Of a stretch of 64,000 nucleotides of DNA, positions 1 through 7,952 are shown in pieces. How positions within the stretch are numbered: position 1 is the first letter of the stretch; each line of letters opens with the position of its first letter. The position numbers and the translations under genes were made by a program. The DNA is from Angelakisella sp. (GTDB lineage Bacteria; Bacillota; Clostridia; Oscillospirales; Ruminococcaceae): contig JAHHSN010000001.1 in NCBI GenBank assembly GCA_020025195.1, forward strand, positions 1 through 64,000, given 5' to 3'. Under the pieces are notes generated by a model. It saw nothing but the letters and a program-made list of their open reading frames with translations, searched no databases and was not told the DNA's origin.

Positions 1-527
1 ACCGTTCGATGGCCGAGACGCTGGGAAAGCCCCTTCCGGAGGAGCTTCTCCGGAAAGAGCGGCAGCGGGCCGTGGAGGCCATCCGCCACGCCCAAGAGAC
101 CGTCGGGGAGACGCCCATCGCGGTCGATACCTACGCCAGCATGATGCCCTTCGCGCTCGCGCGGGCGCTCAGCGGTTACGGCTTCGCGGTGCGGGTAGTC
201 TTTGCCGCCCATGCCAAGCAGACCGACCGGGAGGACATGGACTATCTGGAGCAAAACCATCCGGAAATCAAGATCGTCCGGGGAATGGATTATCAGGCGA
301 TCACGGCGCTTTCCCTTCCGCGGGAAATGATTGCCATTGGATTTGACGCGGCTTATTTTACAAAAGCCCTGCACTTTGTGGACATCTGCCACGATGAAAC
401 CTTTTTTGGCTACGGCGGGGTCATCAAGCTGATGCGGCTCATCGAGGAGGCGTATCATTCCACCGAGCGCTGGGAGGAAACCGCCGCTCGGGACAACCGG
501 CAGAATGGACAGAAAAACAGAGGATAA
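1..527 (+). CDS. Nitrogenase component 1-like protein, C-terminal part (cut by window start)
   Basis: The frame is open to the first base, so the gene starts upstream of the window; the ATG at 9 is internal. About 173 residues are visible. They resemble the C-terminal Rossmann-like domain of the NifD/NifE/BchN superfamily: a strand leading into AVDTYASMMPFALARAL, a central nucleotide-fold pattern, and an ending HDETFFGYGGVIKLMRLI that corresponds to the glycine-rich C-terminal stretch of component 1 subunits. The next gene is another component 1-like protein, so the two probably form an alpha/beta-like pair. The substrate is unknown. Neighbours (MoeA, a metal-type importer, DUF364) point to metal or metal-cofactor chemistry rather than canonical N2 fixation, because no nifB, nifE, nifN or nifH is visible; a reductase gene could lie upstream of the window. 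Confidence 0.7.
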   Translation, partial: RSMAETLGKPLPEELLRKERQRAVEAIRHAQETVGETPIAVDTYASMMPFALARALSGYGFAVRVVFAAHAKQTDREDMDYLEQNHPEIKIVRGMDYQAITALSLPREMIAIGFDAAYFTKALHFVDICHDETFFGYGGVIKLMRLIEEAYHSTERWEETAARDNRQNGQKNRG

Positions 528-534
528 TTTGACT

Positions 535-1740
535 ATGGCTCAGCTAAATATGTTTTTACCGCCGTACAGCTCCGATTTTTCCGGCGTGCTTTCGGCTTTG
601 TTTGATCTCGGCGGGCTCCTTATTGTGCATGATGCTTCCTGCTGCACCAAAAACTATTCGGACAATGAGGAACCGCGCTGGGGGCGGGGAAAGAACCCTG
701 TCTTTTGCTCCAAGCTCCGCTCCATCGACGCCGTGATGGGCAACGATGAAAAGCTGATCGGGCAGGCGGAAGAAGCGATAAAAAAGATCGCCCCGCCTTT
801 TGCCGCGGTGCTGGGAACGCCCGTTCCCTCCATCATCGGAACGGATCTTGCGGGAATTGCGAATGAGATCGAGGCCGAGGTCGGCGTCCCGACGATGGGC
901 TTTGAAACAAGCGGCTTTTTCCCCTATGACTGCGGCATTTCCGCCGCGCTCCTGGCGCTGCTTAAAAAGTTTGCCCGGGAAAAGCCCCCAAAGGATTCCC
1001 AAAGCGGCGAAGGAAAGCCGAAGCTCAATCTTATGGGGCTTACCCCCCTTGACTATTCCTACCGAAAGAATGAAGGCCCTATCCGATGCTTTTTTGAGGA
1101 ACAGGGCTTTGAAATTGTCTCCTCCTTTGCAGTGGACTTTACGCTCCGTGACATCGCACGGGCCAGAACGGCGGATGTGTCGCTCGTCCTGACCTCGTCG
1201 GCGCTGGAGGCCGCCCAATATCTCTACCGGACCGACGGCATCCCCTATGTATGCGGGGCGCCGATGGGAAAGACCTTTTCCGGGCGCCTTGCGGAGGCGC
1301 TGCGGAAAGCGGTAAAAACCGGAGAGCCGGAAGCCCCGGCTGCGTGGTGCCCTCCGGCGTCTTTGCCGGGAGACGACGGCGTTCTCATCATTTGGGAGCA
1401 GACGATGGCGGCGTCCCTCCGTCAGGCGCTGCTGGCCGCAGGCTGCCGGGAGAACATCACGGTGGCGACGCTGCTTCCCAAACAGAACCCCGCGCTTTCG
1501 GCTCCGGGGGACCTTCTGCTGAAAGGGGAGGAGGAGCTGATAGAGCTTCTTGGCGGGCGGAAATTCCGAACAATCATCGCGGATCCGCTCATCCTGAATC
1601 TGCCGTCGATCCCGGAGGAGACCCGAAAAATCAGGATTACCCACCCGGCGCTTTCCTCCCGGCTTTTCCCCAACTGCTCCCGGAACTTCCTTTCCCCGGA
1701 ATTTGAGGAGCTGATCGAGGAGATCTCCCAGGGGGCATAA
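535..1740 (+). CDS. Nitrogenase component 1-like oxidoreductase subunit
   Basis: About 401 residues of the nitrogenase component 1 superfamily (NifD/NifK/BchB-like), a little short of true NifD/K. Near the N-terminus HDASCCTKNY corresponds to the conserved His...Gly-Cys...Tyr loop that carries a P-cluster cysteine, and FCSKLRSIDAVMGNDEKL matches the region before the second Rossmann domain, where family members have a GGxxKL-like motif. In the later LGTPVPSIIGTDL segment, equivalent to the NifK motif with a third cluster cysteine, no Cys is present. ATG 535 is preferred over ATG 505 because AGAGGA lies about 10 nt upstream, whereas 505 lies inside the previous gene without a ribosome site. 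It probably pairs with the upstream protein. Function unknown; cluster content suggests a metal-dependent reductase. It is followed by a hairpin at 1752-1787. Confidence 0.72.
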   Translation: MAQLNMFLPPYSSDFSGVLSALFDLGGLLIVHDASCCTKNYSDNEEPRWGRGKNPVFCSKLRSIDAVMGNDEKLIGQAEEAIKKIAPPFAAVLGTPVPSIIGTDLAGIANEIEAEVGVPTMGFETSGFFPYDCGISAALLALLKKFAREKPPKDSQSGEGKPKLNLMGLTPLDYSYRKNEGPIRCFFEEQGFEIVSSFAVDFTLRDIARARTADVSLVLTSSALEAAQYLYRTDGIPYVCGAPMGKTFSGRLAEALRKAVKTGEPEAPAAWCPPASLPGDDGVLIIWEQTMAASLRQALLAAGCRENITVATLLPKQNPALSAPGDLLLKGEEELIELLGGRKFRTIIADPLILNLPSIPEETRKIRITHPALSSRLFPNCSRNFLSPEFEELIEEISQGA

Positions 1741-1751
1741 CATAAAGAAAC

Positions 1752-1792
1752 AGTCTCCAGCGTCTTGTTTTCCGGCGCTGTGAGACTATTTT
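1752..1792 (+). terminator. Hairpin after the nitrogenase-like genes
   Basis: AGTCTCCAGCG (1752-1762) pairs with CGCTGTGAGACT (1776-1787), an 11-bp stem with one bulged T, followed by ATTTTAAG. The U tract is short, so this may be a partial terminator or mRNA-stabilising hairpin separating the nitrogenase-like genes from moeA. A possible -35 (TTGTTT, 1765-1770) sits in its loop. Confidence 0.5.
1765..1792 (+). promoter_or_regulatory. Candidate promoter for the moeA/importer cluster
   Basis: TTGTTT (1765-1770), 16-nt spacer, TATTTT (1787-1792). It is a weak match, but a palindrome (1801-1824) begins 8 nt after the -10, the same geometry as the stronger promoter at 24268-24296. Confidence 0.35.
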
Positions 1793-1800
1793 AAGATATT

Positions 1801-1824
1801 CATTATTCTTTACAAAAAATAACA
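1801..1824. promoter_or_regulatory. ModE-like palindromic operator, copy 1
   Basis: CATTAT-N12-ATAACA. It is identical at 19 of 24 positions to the palindrome at 24304-24327 in front of the second FecCD-type importer. The two outer mismatches fall symmetrically in both half-sites. It overlaps the expected transcription start region and ends 17 nt before the moeA start. A molybdate/tungstate-responsive ModE-type repressor site is inferred, not shown. Confidence 0.5.
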
Positions 1825-1841
1825 AGATTGGAGTGGCAGAA

Positions 1842-3059
1842 TTGATATTTGATTATTCCGAAAGCGTTACCAGACAGGAGGCACTGGAGATCCTGCGGAA
1901 CAACTGGAGCCCGGAGCCTCTTAAGGAGTTCGTTTCGGTGGAGGATTCCATCGGGAGATATGCGGCGGAGGACGTGTTCGCTTTATACGACTCCCCGCTC
2001 AACAGGACCTCCGCCTTTGATGGAATTGCGGTTTCAGCAAAGAAGCTGGAGGAAAAACCGTTGGACTTTTCCACATGGAAGCTGGGACGGGAATTTGTAA
2101 GGGCCGATACCGGAGATGATTTCCCCGACTGTTATGATACGGTCATTGCCATTGAGGATGTGGAGCTGGAGGACGACCGGCTGCTCTCCGTAACGCCGGA
2201 GGCCGTCCGTGAGGCGTCGAAAGACCCGCACGTCCGTCCGGCGGGCTCGGTTTGTCACAAGGGGGAGAAGCTGCTCTCCTGCCATACCAGAATCACACCG
2301 ATGCTGGCGTCGATGCTGGTGCTGGGCGGACAGCGGCAGATTCCCGTGATCCGCCGGCCGAGACTGGTCTACATCCCGACCGGCGATGAGCTGATCGGAC
2401 GGGGAGAGGTGCCGTACCGGGGCCAGACCTTTGAATCCAACTCGATGCTGGTCAAGGGGATGGCGGAGGAAATGGGCGCCGAGTTTTTCGGGTTCCCCAT
2501 CATAAGGGACGACCGGGACGCGCTGGAAAAGGCGCTGGATGACGCGCTGCTTCAGGGCGATATCATTATCGTAAACGGCGGCTCCTCCCGCGGCTCGGAA
2601 GACTTCAATTCCGAACTGATCCGGGAAAAGGCCACTGTGTTCCGTCACGGCATCCGTGCGGCGCCCGGCAGACCGGTCGGAATCTCTGTCATTGAGAACA
2701 AGCCGGTCATCAATATGCCCGGGCCTCCCATCGCGACCTTTATCGCGCTGGACTGGTGCATCCGCGGACTGATTGCCGCGTATCTGGGCGCGAAGCCGCT
2801 GGTCCGCCCCACCATAACGGCGAAGCTGGCAAACGACCTCTGGAAAAAGCCGGGTCACGAAATGTACTATCTTTTTGATATCACCGCGGAAAACGGAGAG
2901 TACACGGCGCATTATCTGCCCGGCTCCCGTAGCCTGCCCGAGGTGGCAGGCGGCATGAAGGCGATGCTGGTTGCCCCCATTGACCGCGAACCGCATCACG
3001 CGGGGGATGTGGTGGAGCTGGAGCTCCTCTGCTCGCCCGAGGATCTGCCCCAAAAATAA
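1842..3059 (+). CDS. moeA: MoeA-type molybdopterin molybdenumtransferase
   Basis: About 405 residues. MoeA inserts molybdate into adenylylated molybdopterin to complete Moco. Domain signs: the N-terminal substrate region with NRTSAFDGIAV (MoeA proteins usually have RSxMDGYA here), the MoCF/MoaB-like domain with YIPTGDELIGRGE and later IIIVNGGSSRGSEDF, and the NMPGPPIATFIAL stretch matching the conserved PGNPV-like site (here PGPPI). The substitutions Gly-Asp to Ala-Phe-Asp-Gly and Asn to Pro suggest a divergent paralogue rather than the housekeeping copy. A GTG at 1833 is in frame but overlaps GGAG (1830-1833); TTG 1842 lies 8 nt after that GGAG and is the better start. It heads a tight run with the ABC importer genes, so metal import and cofactor loading are probably coupled. 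Confidence 0.82.
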   Translation: MIFDYSESVTRQEALEILRNNWSPEPLKEFVSVEDSIGRYAAEDVFALYDSPLNRTSAFDGIAVSAKKLEEKPLDFSTWKLGREFVRADTGDDFPDCYDTVIAIEDVELEDDRLLSVTPEAVREASKDPHVRPAGSVCHKGEKLLSCHTRITPMLASMLVLGGQRQIPVIRRPRLVYIPTGDELIGRGEVPYRGQTFESNSMLVKGMAEEMGAEFFGFPIIRDDRDALEKALDDALLQGDIIIVNGGSSRGSEDFNSELIREKATVFRHGIRAAPGRPVGISVIENKPVINMPGPPIATFIALDWCIRGLIAAYLGAKPLVRPTITAKLANDLWKKPGHEMYYLFDITAENGEYTAHYLPGSRSLPEVAGGMKAMLVAPIDREPHHAGDVVELELLCSPEDLPQK

Positions 3060-3080
3060 TTTGTAAGACAAGGTGTTATC

Positions 3081-4127
3081 ATGCGTTCAAGTTTAAATCA
3101 ATCCTCCGAGGTGCGAAAAAGTATCCGGATCAAGAGTGTCCTCTCCGTGGTGGTTTTTGTCCTTTGCTTTTTGGTCTCGTTTACGCTCGGAAAATACAGC
3201 GTTACTGTCCCGCAGGTTTTGGAGGTTTTCAGGTGCCGTATCGCAGGAACGGAATTCCTCGGCGATCCCCTCATTCCGGATGTCGTGCTGAAGATCAGAC
3301 TCCCCCGGATCATTGTGGCTTCCATAATCGGCGGTTCGCTGGCGGTATCCGGCGCCGCTTATCAGGGCCTTTTTAAGAATCCGATGGTCTCGCCTGATAT
3401 TCTGGGGGCCTCCACGGGAGCCGGCTTCGGCGCGTCCATTGCCATCATCTTCTCCCTTTCTTATGTGGGTGTGCAGTTTTCCGCCTTTGCGTTCGGTCTT
3501 ATCGCGACCGGTCTTGCCTATGGCATCAGCCGCATCGTCAGCCGCGGAAAAGAGATGATCTTGACGCTTGTTTTGTCGGGAATGGTCGTTTCGGCGCTGT
3601 TTTCGGCTTTTGTAACTATGATCAAATACGTCGCGGACCCGCTCAATAAACTTCCGGAAATTACCTATTGGCTGATGGGCGGTCTTGCAAGTGTTCGCCG
3701 CAATGACGTCAAATTGGTGGTTATCCCGGCGGTGATTGGTGTTGTGATCCTGTTTTTGATGCGCTGGAAGCTCAATGTTCTTTCCTTCGGGGAAGAAGAG
3801 GCGAGTGCACTCGGCGTCAATACAAACCGGGTGCGCTTCCTGACCATCATAGCGGCAACGATGCTGACCGCCGCTTCGGTCAGTATCGGCGGCATGATCG
3901 GCTGGGTCGGTCTCATCATTCCTCATTTGACCCGTATCATTGTCGGTCCCAATTATAAAGATCTTATTCCGGTTTCCTTTTTGCTCGGCGCCAGTTTTTT
4001 GCTGATCGTGGATGACGTCTCCCGCACGATGTTCCCCATGGAGATCCCGCTGGGAATCCTGACGGCGATCATCGGTGCTCCGTTCTTTGTCGGACTGCTG
4101 TTCAAGAGAAAGAAGGGGTGGACATGA
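3081..4127 (+). CDS. FecCD/BtuC-type ABC importer permease (cluster 1)
   Basis: 348 residues with about ten hydrophobic segments, the normal size for the FecCD permease family that moves siderophores, haem, cobalamin and, in Haemophilus MolB, molybdate/tungstate. Family hallmarks: LRLPRIIVASIIGGSLAVSG-like stretch near residue 75 (KIRLPR), GAAYQGLFKNPMVSPDILG, and the cytoplasmic helix GMIGWVGLIIPHLTRIIVG that contacts the ATPase. Start ATG 3081 follows AAGGTG. Its stop overlaps the start of the ATPase gene by ATGA. The substrate cannot be read from the sequence; the ModE-like box and MoeA neighbour favour molybdate, tungstate or a metal chelate. Confidence 0.9.
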   Translation: MRSSLNQSSEVRKSIRIKSVLSVVVFVLCFLVSFTLGKYSVTVPQVLEVFRCRIAGTEFLGDPLIPDVVLKIRLPRIIVASIIGGSLAVSGAAYQGLFKNPMVSPDILGASTGAGFGASIAIIFSLSYVGVQFSAFAFGLIATGLAYGISRIVSRGKEMILTLVLSGMVVSALFSAFVTMIKYVADPLNKLPEITYWLMGGLASVRRNDVKLVVIPAVIGVVILFLMRWKLNVLSFGEEEASALGVNTNRVRFLTIIAATMLTAASVSIGGMIGWVGLIIPHLTRIIVGPNYKDLIPVSFLLGASFLLIVDDVSRTMFPMEIPLGILTAIIGAPFFVGLLFKRKKGWT

Positions 4128-4909
4128 GACTTTTGGTAGAGAACCTGTCGGCGGGTTATCCCGGCCACCCGGTGCTCAAGGATGTGTCTCTGCACATTGA
4201 CAGCGGAGAGATTCTCTGTCTGCTGGGACCGAACGGCGTAGGGAAAACAACGCTGTTCAAGAGCATTTTAGGCTTTGTCAAGCCCGACTCCGGACGGGTT
4301 TCCATCGACGAAAAGGAGCTTGCCTCCTTGCCTCGAAAGGAATTTGCAAAGTATATCGGCTATGTTCCGCAGCAGCATGAACCGCCGTTTCCGTTCCGGG
4401 TCCTGGATGTTGTGGTTCTGGGGCGGATGCCGCATCTCGGCACGCTTTCCGTGCCCAAGAGTAAAGACATTCAAATAGCGGAGGAAGCCTTGGAATCGCT
4501 CGGGATCTCTCATCTGGCCGATCTCGATTATACCGAGATCAGCGGAGGAGAAAGACAGATGGTCCTCATCGCGCGGGCGATTGCCCAGCAACCGAAATTT
4601 CTCATCATGGATGAACCCACCGCTAATCTGGACTACGGAAATCAGGTCAAGATTCTGGAAAAGGTCAAAAGCCTATCCCGGAAAGGGGTGGGGATTGTTC
4701 TGACGACACATTCCCCGGAGCACGCCTTTTTGTGCTCCACCAAGGTTGCCCTGCTTTGCCGGAGGAATGAACTGGAGACGGGGGAGGCGGAAGCTGTCAT
4801 TAACCCGGAAAAGCTGAGGAAGGCATACGGAATCGACGTTCGGATCATCGCAACCGAAGGCCTTAAGGGCGAAACGGTGAAGGGCTGCATTCCTCTTCTC
4901 AACAGTTAA
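4124..4909 (+). CDS. FecE/BtuD-type ABC importer ATPase (cluster 1)
   Basis: About 261 residues. Walker A GPNGVGKTT, Q-loop VPQQHEPPF, signature ISGGERQMV, Walker B FLIMDEPTANLD and switch His in TTHSPEHA are all intact. A GTG at 4118 is in frame, but ATG 4124 sits about 6 nt after AGAAGGGG and overlaps the permease stop (ATGA), giving translational coupling. It powers the permease encoded just upstream with the two lipoproteins encoded downstream. A 100-nt gap follows before the first binding-protein gene, containing an AT-rich inverted repeat (4980-4999) and an AAGGAG site. Confidence 0.92.
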   Translation: MRLLVENLSAGYPGHPVLKDVSLHIDSGEILCLLGPNGVGKTTLFKSILGFVKPDSGRVSIDEKELASLPRKEFAKYIGYVPQQHEPPFPFRVLDVVVLGRMPHLGTLSVPKSKDIQIAEEALESLGISHLADLDYTEISGGERQMVLIARAIAQQPKFLIMDEPTANLDYGNQVKILEKVKSLSRKGVGIVLTTHSPEHAFLCSTKVALLCRRNELETGEAEAVINPEKLRKAYGIDVRIIATEGLKGETVKGCIPLLNS

Positions 4910-5009
4910 GACTTTAAATCGTTATAAAAAGGAGCGTTCGCTTTGCCGCGGAAGAAACGGCGGAAGAACGGTACGCCTTATTATAAAAAATTTTATAAGG
5001 AGCTTCAAA

Positions 5010-6038
5010 ATGAAAAAACTATTATCGCTGGTCCTTGTCCTGATGATGCTGCTTTCTTTTGCGGCCTGCGGACAGGAAGCACCCAAACAGCCCGATCCTC
5101 AGCCGTCCGCCGAGGAAAAAATCTATGACGCGGAAGGCAGAGAGATCGAAAAGCCGGAAAAGATCGAGAATATTTCGATCACCTGCAACGGAGGCGCCAT
5201 TCAGGAGGTTTCGGTTCTCCACCAGAATTCCAAGGTGGTCTCCCAGCCTTCCATCAAGCCCTTCAAGATGCTTGCCAAAATGTATGACAACCTGAACCAC
5301 ACCACCGATGTCGGTTCCTTCAATGAGGTGAATATTGAGGGACTTCTGGCGCTCAAGCCCGATATCGTTTTTGTGGGGAAGCATACCCCGAAAATGAACG
5401 AAAAGATCGAGGAAGCCGGCCTTCTGACCTTCAGCCTTTACTGCGGCAAGGGTACCATCGAGACCCAGCAGGATGAGTTCATGAACGTCGGCCGTGTTCT
5501 GGGCGCCGAGGAGGAGGCCAAAACGCTGGTCAACTACTGGCAGGAGAAGCTGGCAATGATTCAGGAGCTGGTGAAGGATATCCCCGAAAATGAGCGGAAG
5601 AGTGTTTACTATGTCGGCAAGGACATTACCTCCGCGAAAAATGGCGAGTGGGACCAGAGCTTTATTGAGTTTATCAATGCGGACTACGCCATCAAGGACA
5701 TTCCTGCCGGCGGTGAAATCGGTGTGGAGCAGGTTCTGGAGATCAACCCCGACGTCATCATCAAGCAGCAGAATGACATGGATCTTTCTGTTATCACCAA
5801 AGATGAGAGAATCGCTACTCTGACAGCAGTGAGAGAAGGGGCAGTCTATCAGGTGCCGATCGGCGGATTCTGGTGGGACAGACCCTCTCCGGAGAGTCCT
5901 TTGGGCTTTATGTGGCTTGCGAAGACCGTGTATCCGGAATACACCGAAAGCATTGATCTTAAGAAGGAAACCAAGTATTTCTTCCAGGAATTTTATGATT
6001 ATGAGCTGAGTGATGAGGAATATGAAAGCTTCTTCTAA
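5010..6038 (+). CDS. Substrate-binding lipoprotein of FecCD-type importer (cluster 1, copy A)
   Basis: 342 residues. Lipoprotein signal MKKLLSLVLVLMMLLSFAAC with the lipobox cysteine at residue 20, then an acidic/proline linker (QEAPKQPDPQPSAEEK) and a class III (BtuF/FhuD-like, Peripla_BP_2) body: LLALKPDIVFVG, a long connecting helix, and VEQVLEINPDVIIKQ. It captures the substrate outside the membrane for the permease. The next gene is a clear paralogue sharing the linker and a nearly identical C-terminus (YELSDEEYESFF). A ribosome site AAGGAG precedes ATG 5010. Confidence 0.88.
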   Translation: MKKLLSLVLVLMMLLSFAACGQEAPKQPDPQPSAEEKIYDAEGREIEKPEKIENISITCNGGAIQEVSVLHQNSKVVSQPSIKPFKMLAKMYDNLNHTTDVGSFNEVNIEGLLALKPDIVFVGKHTPKMNEKIEEAGLLTFSLYCGKGTIETQQDEFMNVGRVLGAEEEAKTLVNYWQEKLAMIQELVKDIPENERKSVYYVGKDITSAKNGEWDQSFIEFINADYAIKDIPAGGEIGVEQVLEINPDVIIKQQNDMDLSVITKDERIATLTAVREGAVYQVPIGGFWWDRPSPESPLGFMWLAKTVYPEYTESIDLKKETKYFFQEFYDYELSDEEYESFF

Positions 6039-6067
6039 CAGAAGGAACATTTAAGGAGTAATGCACA

Positions 6068-7108
6068 ATGAAAAAATGGATATCGCTGATCCTCGTTTTG
6101 ATGATGCTGTTTACCTTTGCGGCCTGCGGGGAGGTCTCGCCTCAGGAGCCCGACCCCCAGCCGCCCGCGGAGGAAAAAATCTATGACGCGAACGGCGAAG
6201 AGTTTATGAAGCCCGAATCGGTCGATCGTATTTCCGTCGTGACCTACGGTGGTGCTATTCAGGAGATGGCGGCACTGGGTCAGAGCGAGAAGGTTGTCTC
6301 CATGCCGGAGGCCGAGCCCGACAGCATGCTGCTCAAGGTCTTTCCGATCCTTGAGAATGCTGTGGACGTCGGGGCTCTCGAAAACGTCAATGTCGAAAGC
6401 CTCTTAAAGCTCGAGCCGGACGTGGTCTTTGGCCCCAGCCAGAAAAAGAAGGCGCAGATGGAAGAGCTCGGTCTCAAGACCTTTGCGCTCTATTGCAGCC
6501 GTGCCAAGACTGACACTTTGATGGATGAATTCAGAAACCTCGGCCTGCTCTTTGACGCGACCGATATTTCCGACAAGCTCATCGGCTATTTTAACGAGAA
6601 GATGGCCTATCTGGAGGATATCCTCTCCAAGATTCCGGAATCGGAGCGGAAGAGCGTTTATTATGTGAAGAATGACATTACCTCGGCTATGTCCTTTGAT
6701 TTTATCCACCATTATTTTGATGTGGCGCACGTTGATTTTGCCCTTGGCGACGGAAATGCGAAAGAGGTGAGTGTTGAGCAGGTCCTTGCCATGGATCCCG
6801 ATATGATCATGACGTGGAACCGCAGCGGGGAAGGCTACGGCGTCATCCTGAACGATGAACGGATTGAAAACCTTCGTGCCGTCAAGGAAAAGCAGGTCAT
6901 TATCGCTCCGGAAGGCGTCTTCACCTGGGAGCGCCCGTCTCCTGAGATTATGCTTGGCTATATGTGGATGGCCAAGACCGTTTATCCCGAGTATACCGAG
7001 GAGATTGACCTCAAGGCGGAAGCCAAGGCGTTCTACCATGATTTCTACAACTATGAACTGAGCGATGAGGAATATGAAAGCTTTTTCTACAGTGAATCTG
7101 CAAAATAA
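6068..7108 (+). CDS. Substrate-binding lipoprotein of FecCD-type importer (cluster 1, copy B)
   Basis: 346 residues, paralogue of the upstream lipoprotein: the same signal and lipobox (FTFAAC), the same proline linker, the same VEQVLAMDPDMIM and NYELSDEEYESFF near the end. The ligand-facing loops differ (for example residues 95-125 and 215-235), so the two copies may recognise different ligands or different chelates and share one permease. AAGGAG precedes ATG 6068. The 3' end overlaps the following DUF364 gene. Confidence 0.88.
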   Translation: MKKWISLILVLMMLFTFAACGEVSPQEPDPQPPAEEKIYDANGEEFMKPESVDRISVVTYGGAIQEMAALGQSEKVVSMPEAEPDSMLLKVFPILENAVDVGALENVNVESLLKLEPDVVFGPSQKKKAQMEELGLKTFALYCSRAKTDTLMDEFRNLGLLFDATDISDKLIGYFNEKMAYLEDILSKIPESERKSVYYVKNDITSAMSFDFIHHYFDVAHVDFALGDGNAKEVSVEQVLAMDPDMIMTWNRSGEGYGVILNDERIENLRAVKEKQVIIAPEGVFTWERPSPEIMLGYMWMAKTVYPEYTEEIDLKAEAKAFYHDFYNYELSDEEYESFFYSESAK

Positions 7109-7889
7109 TGATGACCTTGCGGCGGCCTTTCGGCTGCTCACGGAGCAGTACCGGAAAAAAGGAATTCCGCTTGGCAAAATCCATTCCGTTTACAAGGACG
7201 AGAAGTGGTGCTACACCCGGCTGGAAAACGGCACGGAATGCAAGGCGTTCTGCTTCGGTGGGGATCACAGCGTTTACGGGGATCTCACACGAGATTTTGA
7301 CCCCAAGTGGTGCGACCATTTTAGCGGCCGGGAGGCGGCTTCGGTACTGCCCGAGCTCCTGGAAACCAAGGGGATCCTGGGACGCGCGTTTCTGCTTTCG
7401 GCGCTCAACGCACTTTCAGCCGCGATTTATGACCCGGAAGAATACCGGCCTTATGATCGTTTTGACGACTATGTGAAGCCGGATTCTACCGTAACGCTGA
7501 TTGGTTTTGGGCCACAGTCGGTGGAGCGGCTGTGTGGAACGGTAAAAAAACTGTATGTCTCCGATATGAGGGACCGGGAGGTCCTTTTGGCACAGCTGTC
7601 GCCCCAGGCGCGTTCCTGTCCGTCGTTTGAGCTTTGCGGCCCCGAACGGAACGAGGAGATCCTGAAGGAATCCGACGTGGTCAGCTTTACGGGCTGTACG
7701 ATCGTCAACAAGACCTATCTGGAGATCCTCCAATGGAGCCGGAATGCCGGAGTGCGCGCCGTCGGCGGGCCTTCCGCCGGGCTGCTGCCGGAGTATCTGT
7801 TCTCGCTGGGAATCACCCATATCTCATCGGGAAGTCTGCTCCCGTTCTCCCGGGGGGAGGCTTATCAGATCCTGTCGCCGGACTTTTAG
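7065..7889 (+). CDS. DUF364-family putative heavy-metal chelation protein
   Basis: About 274 residues from ATG 7065; GTG 7092 is an alternative start with less overlap on the previous gene. The C-terminal Rossmann-like half shows VTLIGFGPQSVERL, then VVSFTGCTIVNKTYLEIL and VRAVGGPSAGLLPEYLF, the pattern of the DUF364 domain, preceded by a DUF4213-like region. A solved DUF364 structure led its authors to propose a metal-chelation role, but no reaction is established. Here it is the last gene of the nitrogenase-like/MoeA/importer cluster, in agreement with a role in handling an imported metal or its cofactor. A strong terminator follows. Confidence 0.72.
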   Translation: MRNMKAFSTVNLQNNDDLAAAFRLLTEQYRKKGIPLGKIHSVYKDEKWCYTRLENGTECKAFCFGGDHSVYGDLTRDFDPKWCDHFSGREAASVLPELLETKGILGRAFLLSALNALSAAIYDPEEYRPYDRFDDYVKPDSTVTLIGFGPQSVERLCGTVKKLYVSDMRDREVLLAQLSPQARSCPSFELCGPERNEEILKESDVVSFTGCTIVNKTYLEILQWSRNAGVRAVGGPSAGLLPEYLFSLGITHISSGSLLPFSRGEAYQILSPDF

Positions 7890-7908
7890 GACGACTGACA
7901 TAAAAAAT

Positions 7909-7950
7909 GACCCGCTGCGAATGCTTCGGCTCGCGGCGGGTCGTTTTTTT
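7909..7950. terminator. Bidirectional-type terminator ending importer cluster 1
   Basis: GACCCGCTGCGA (7909-7920) pairs with TCGCGGCGGGTC (7931-7942), followed by GTTTTTTT on the + strand; A-rich sequence on the other flank also serves the convergent XRE gene. Confidence 0.85.
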
Positions 7951-7952
7951 CT

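Noticed and set aside
556..1743. 395-codon frame antisense to the nitrogenase-like gene
   Set aside because: Shadow frame; the plus-strand product has clear superfamily motifs.
4943..5128. 61-codon frame starting TTG before the first binding-protein gene, with a ribosome-like GGAG
   Set aside because: It overlaps the real gene by 119 nt in another frame and its second half is plainly a shadow; only the first 20 codons are unexplained.
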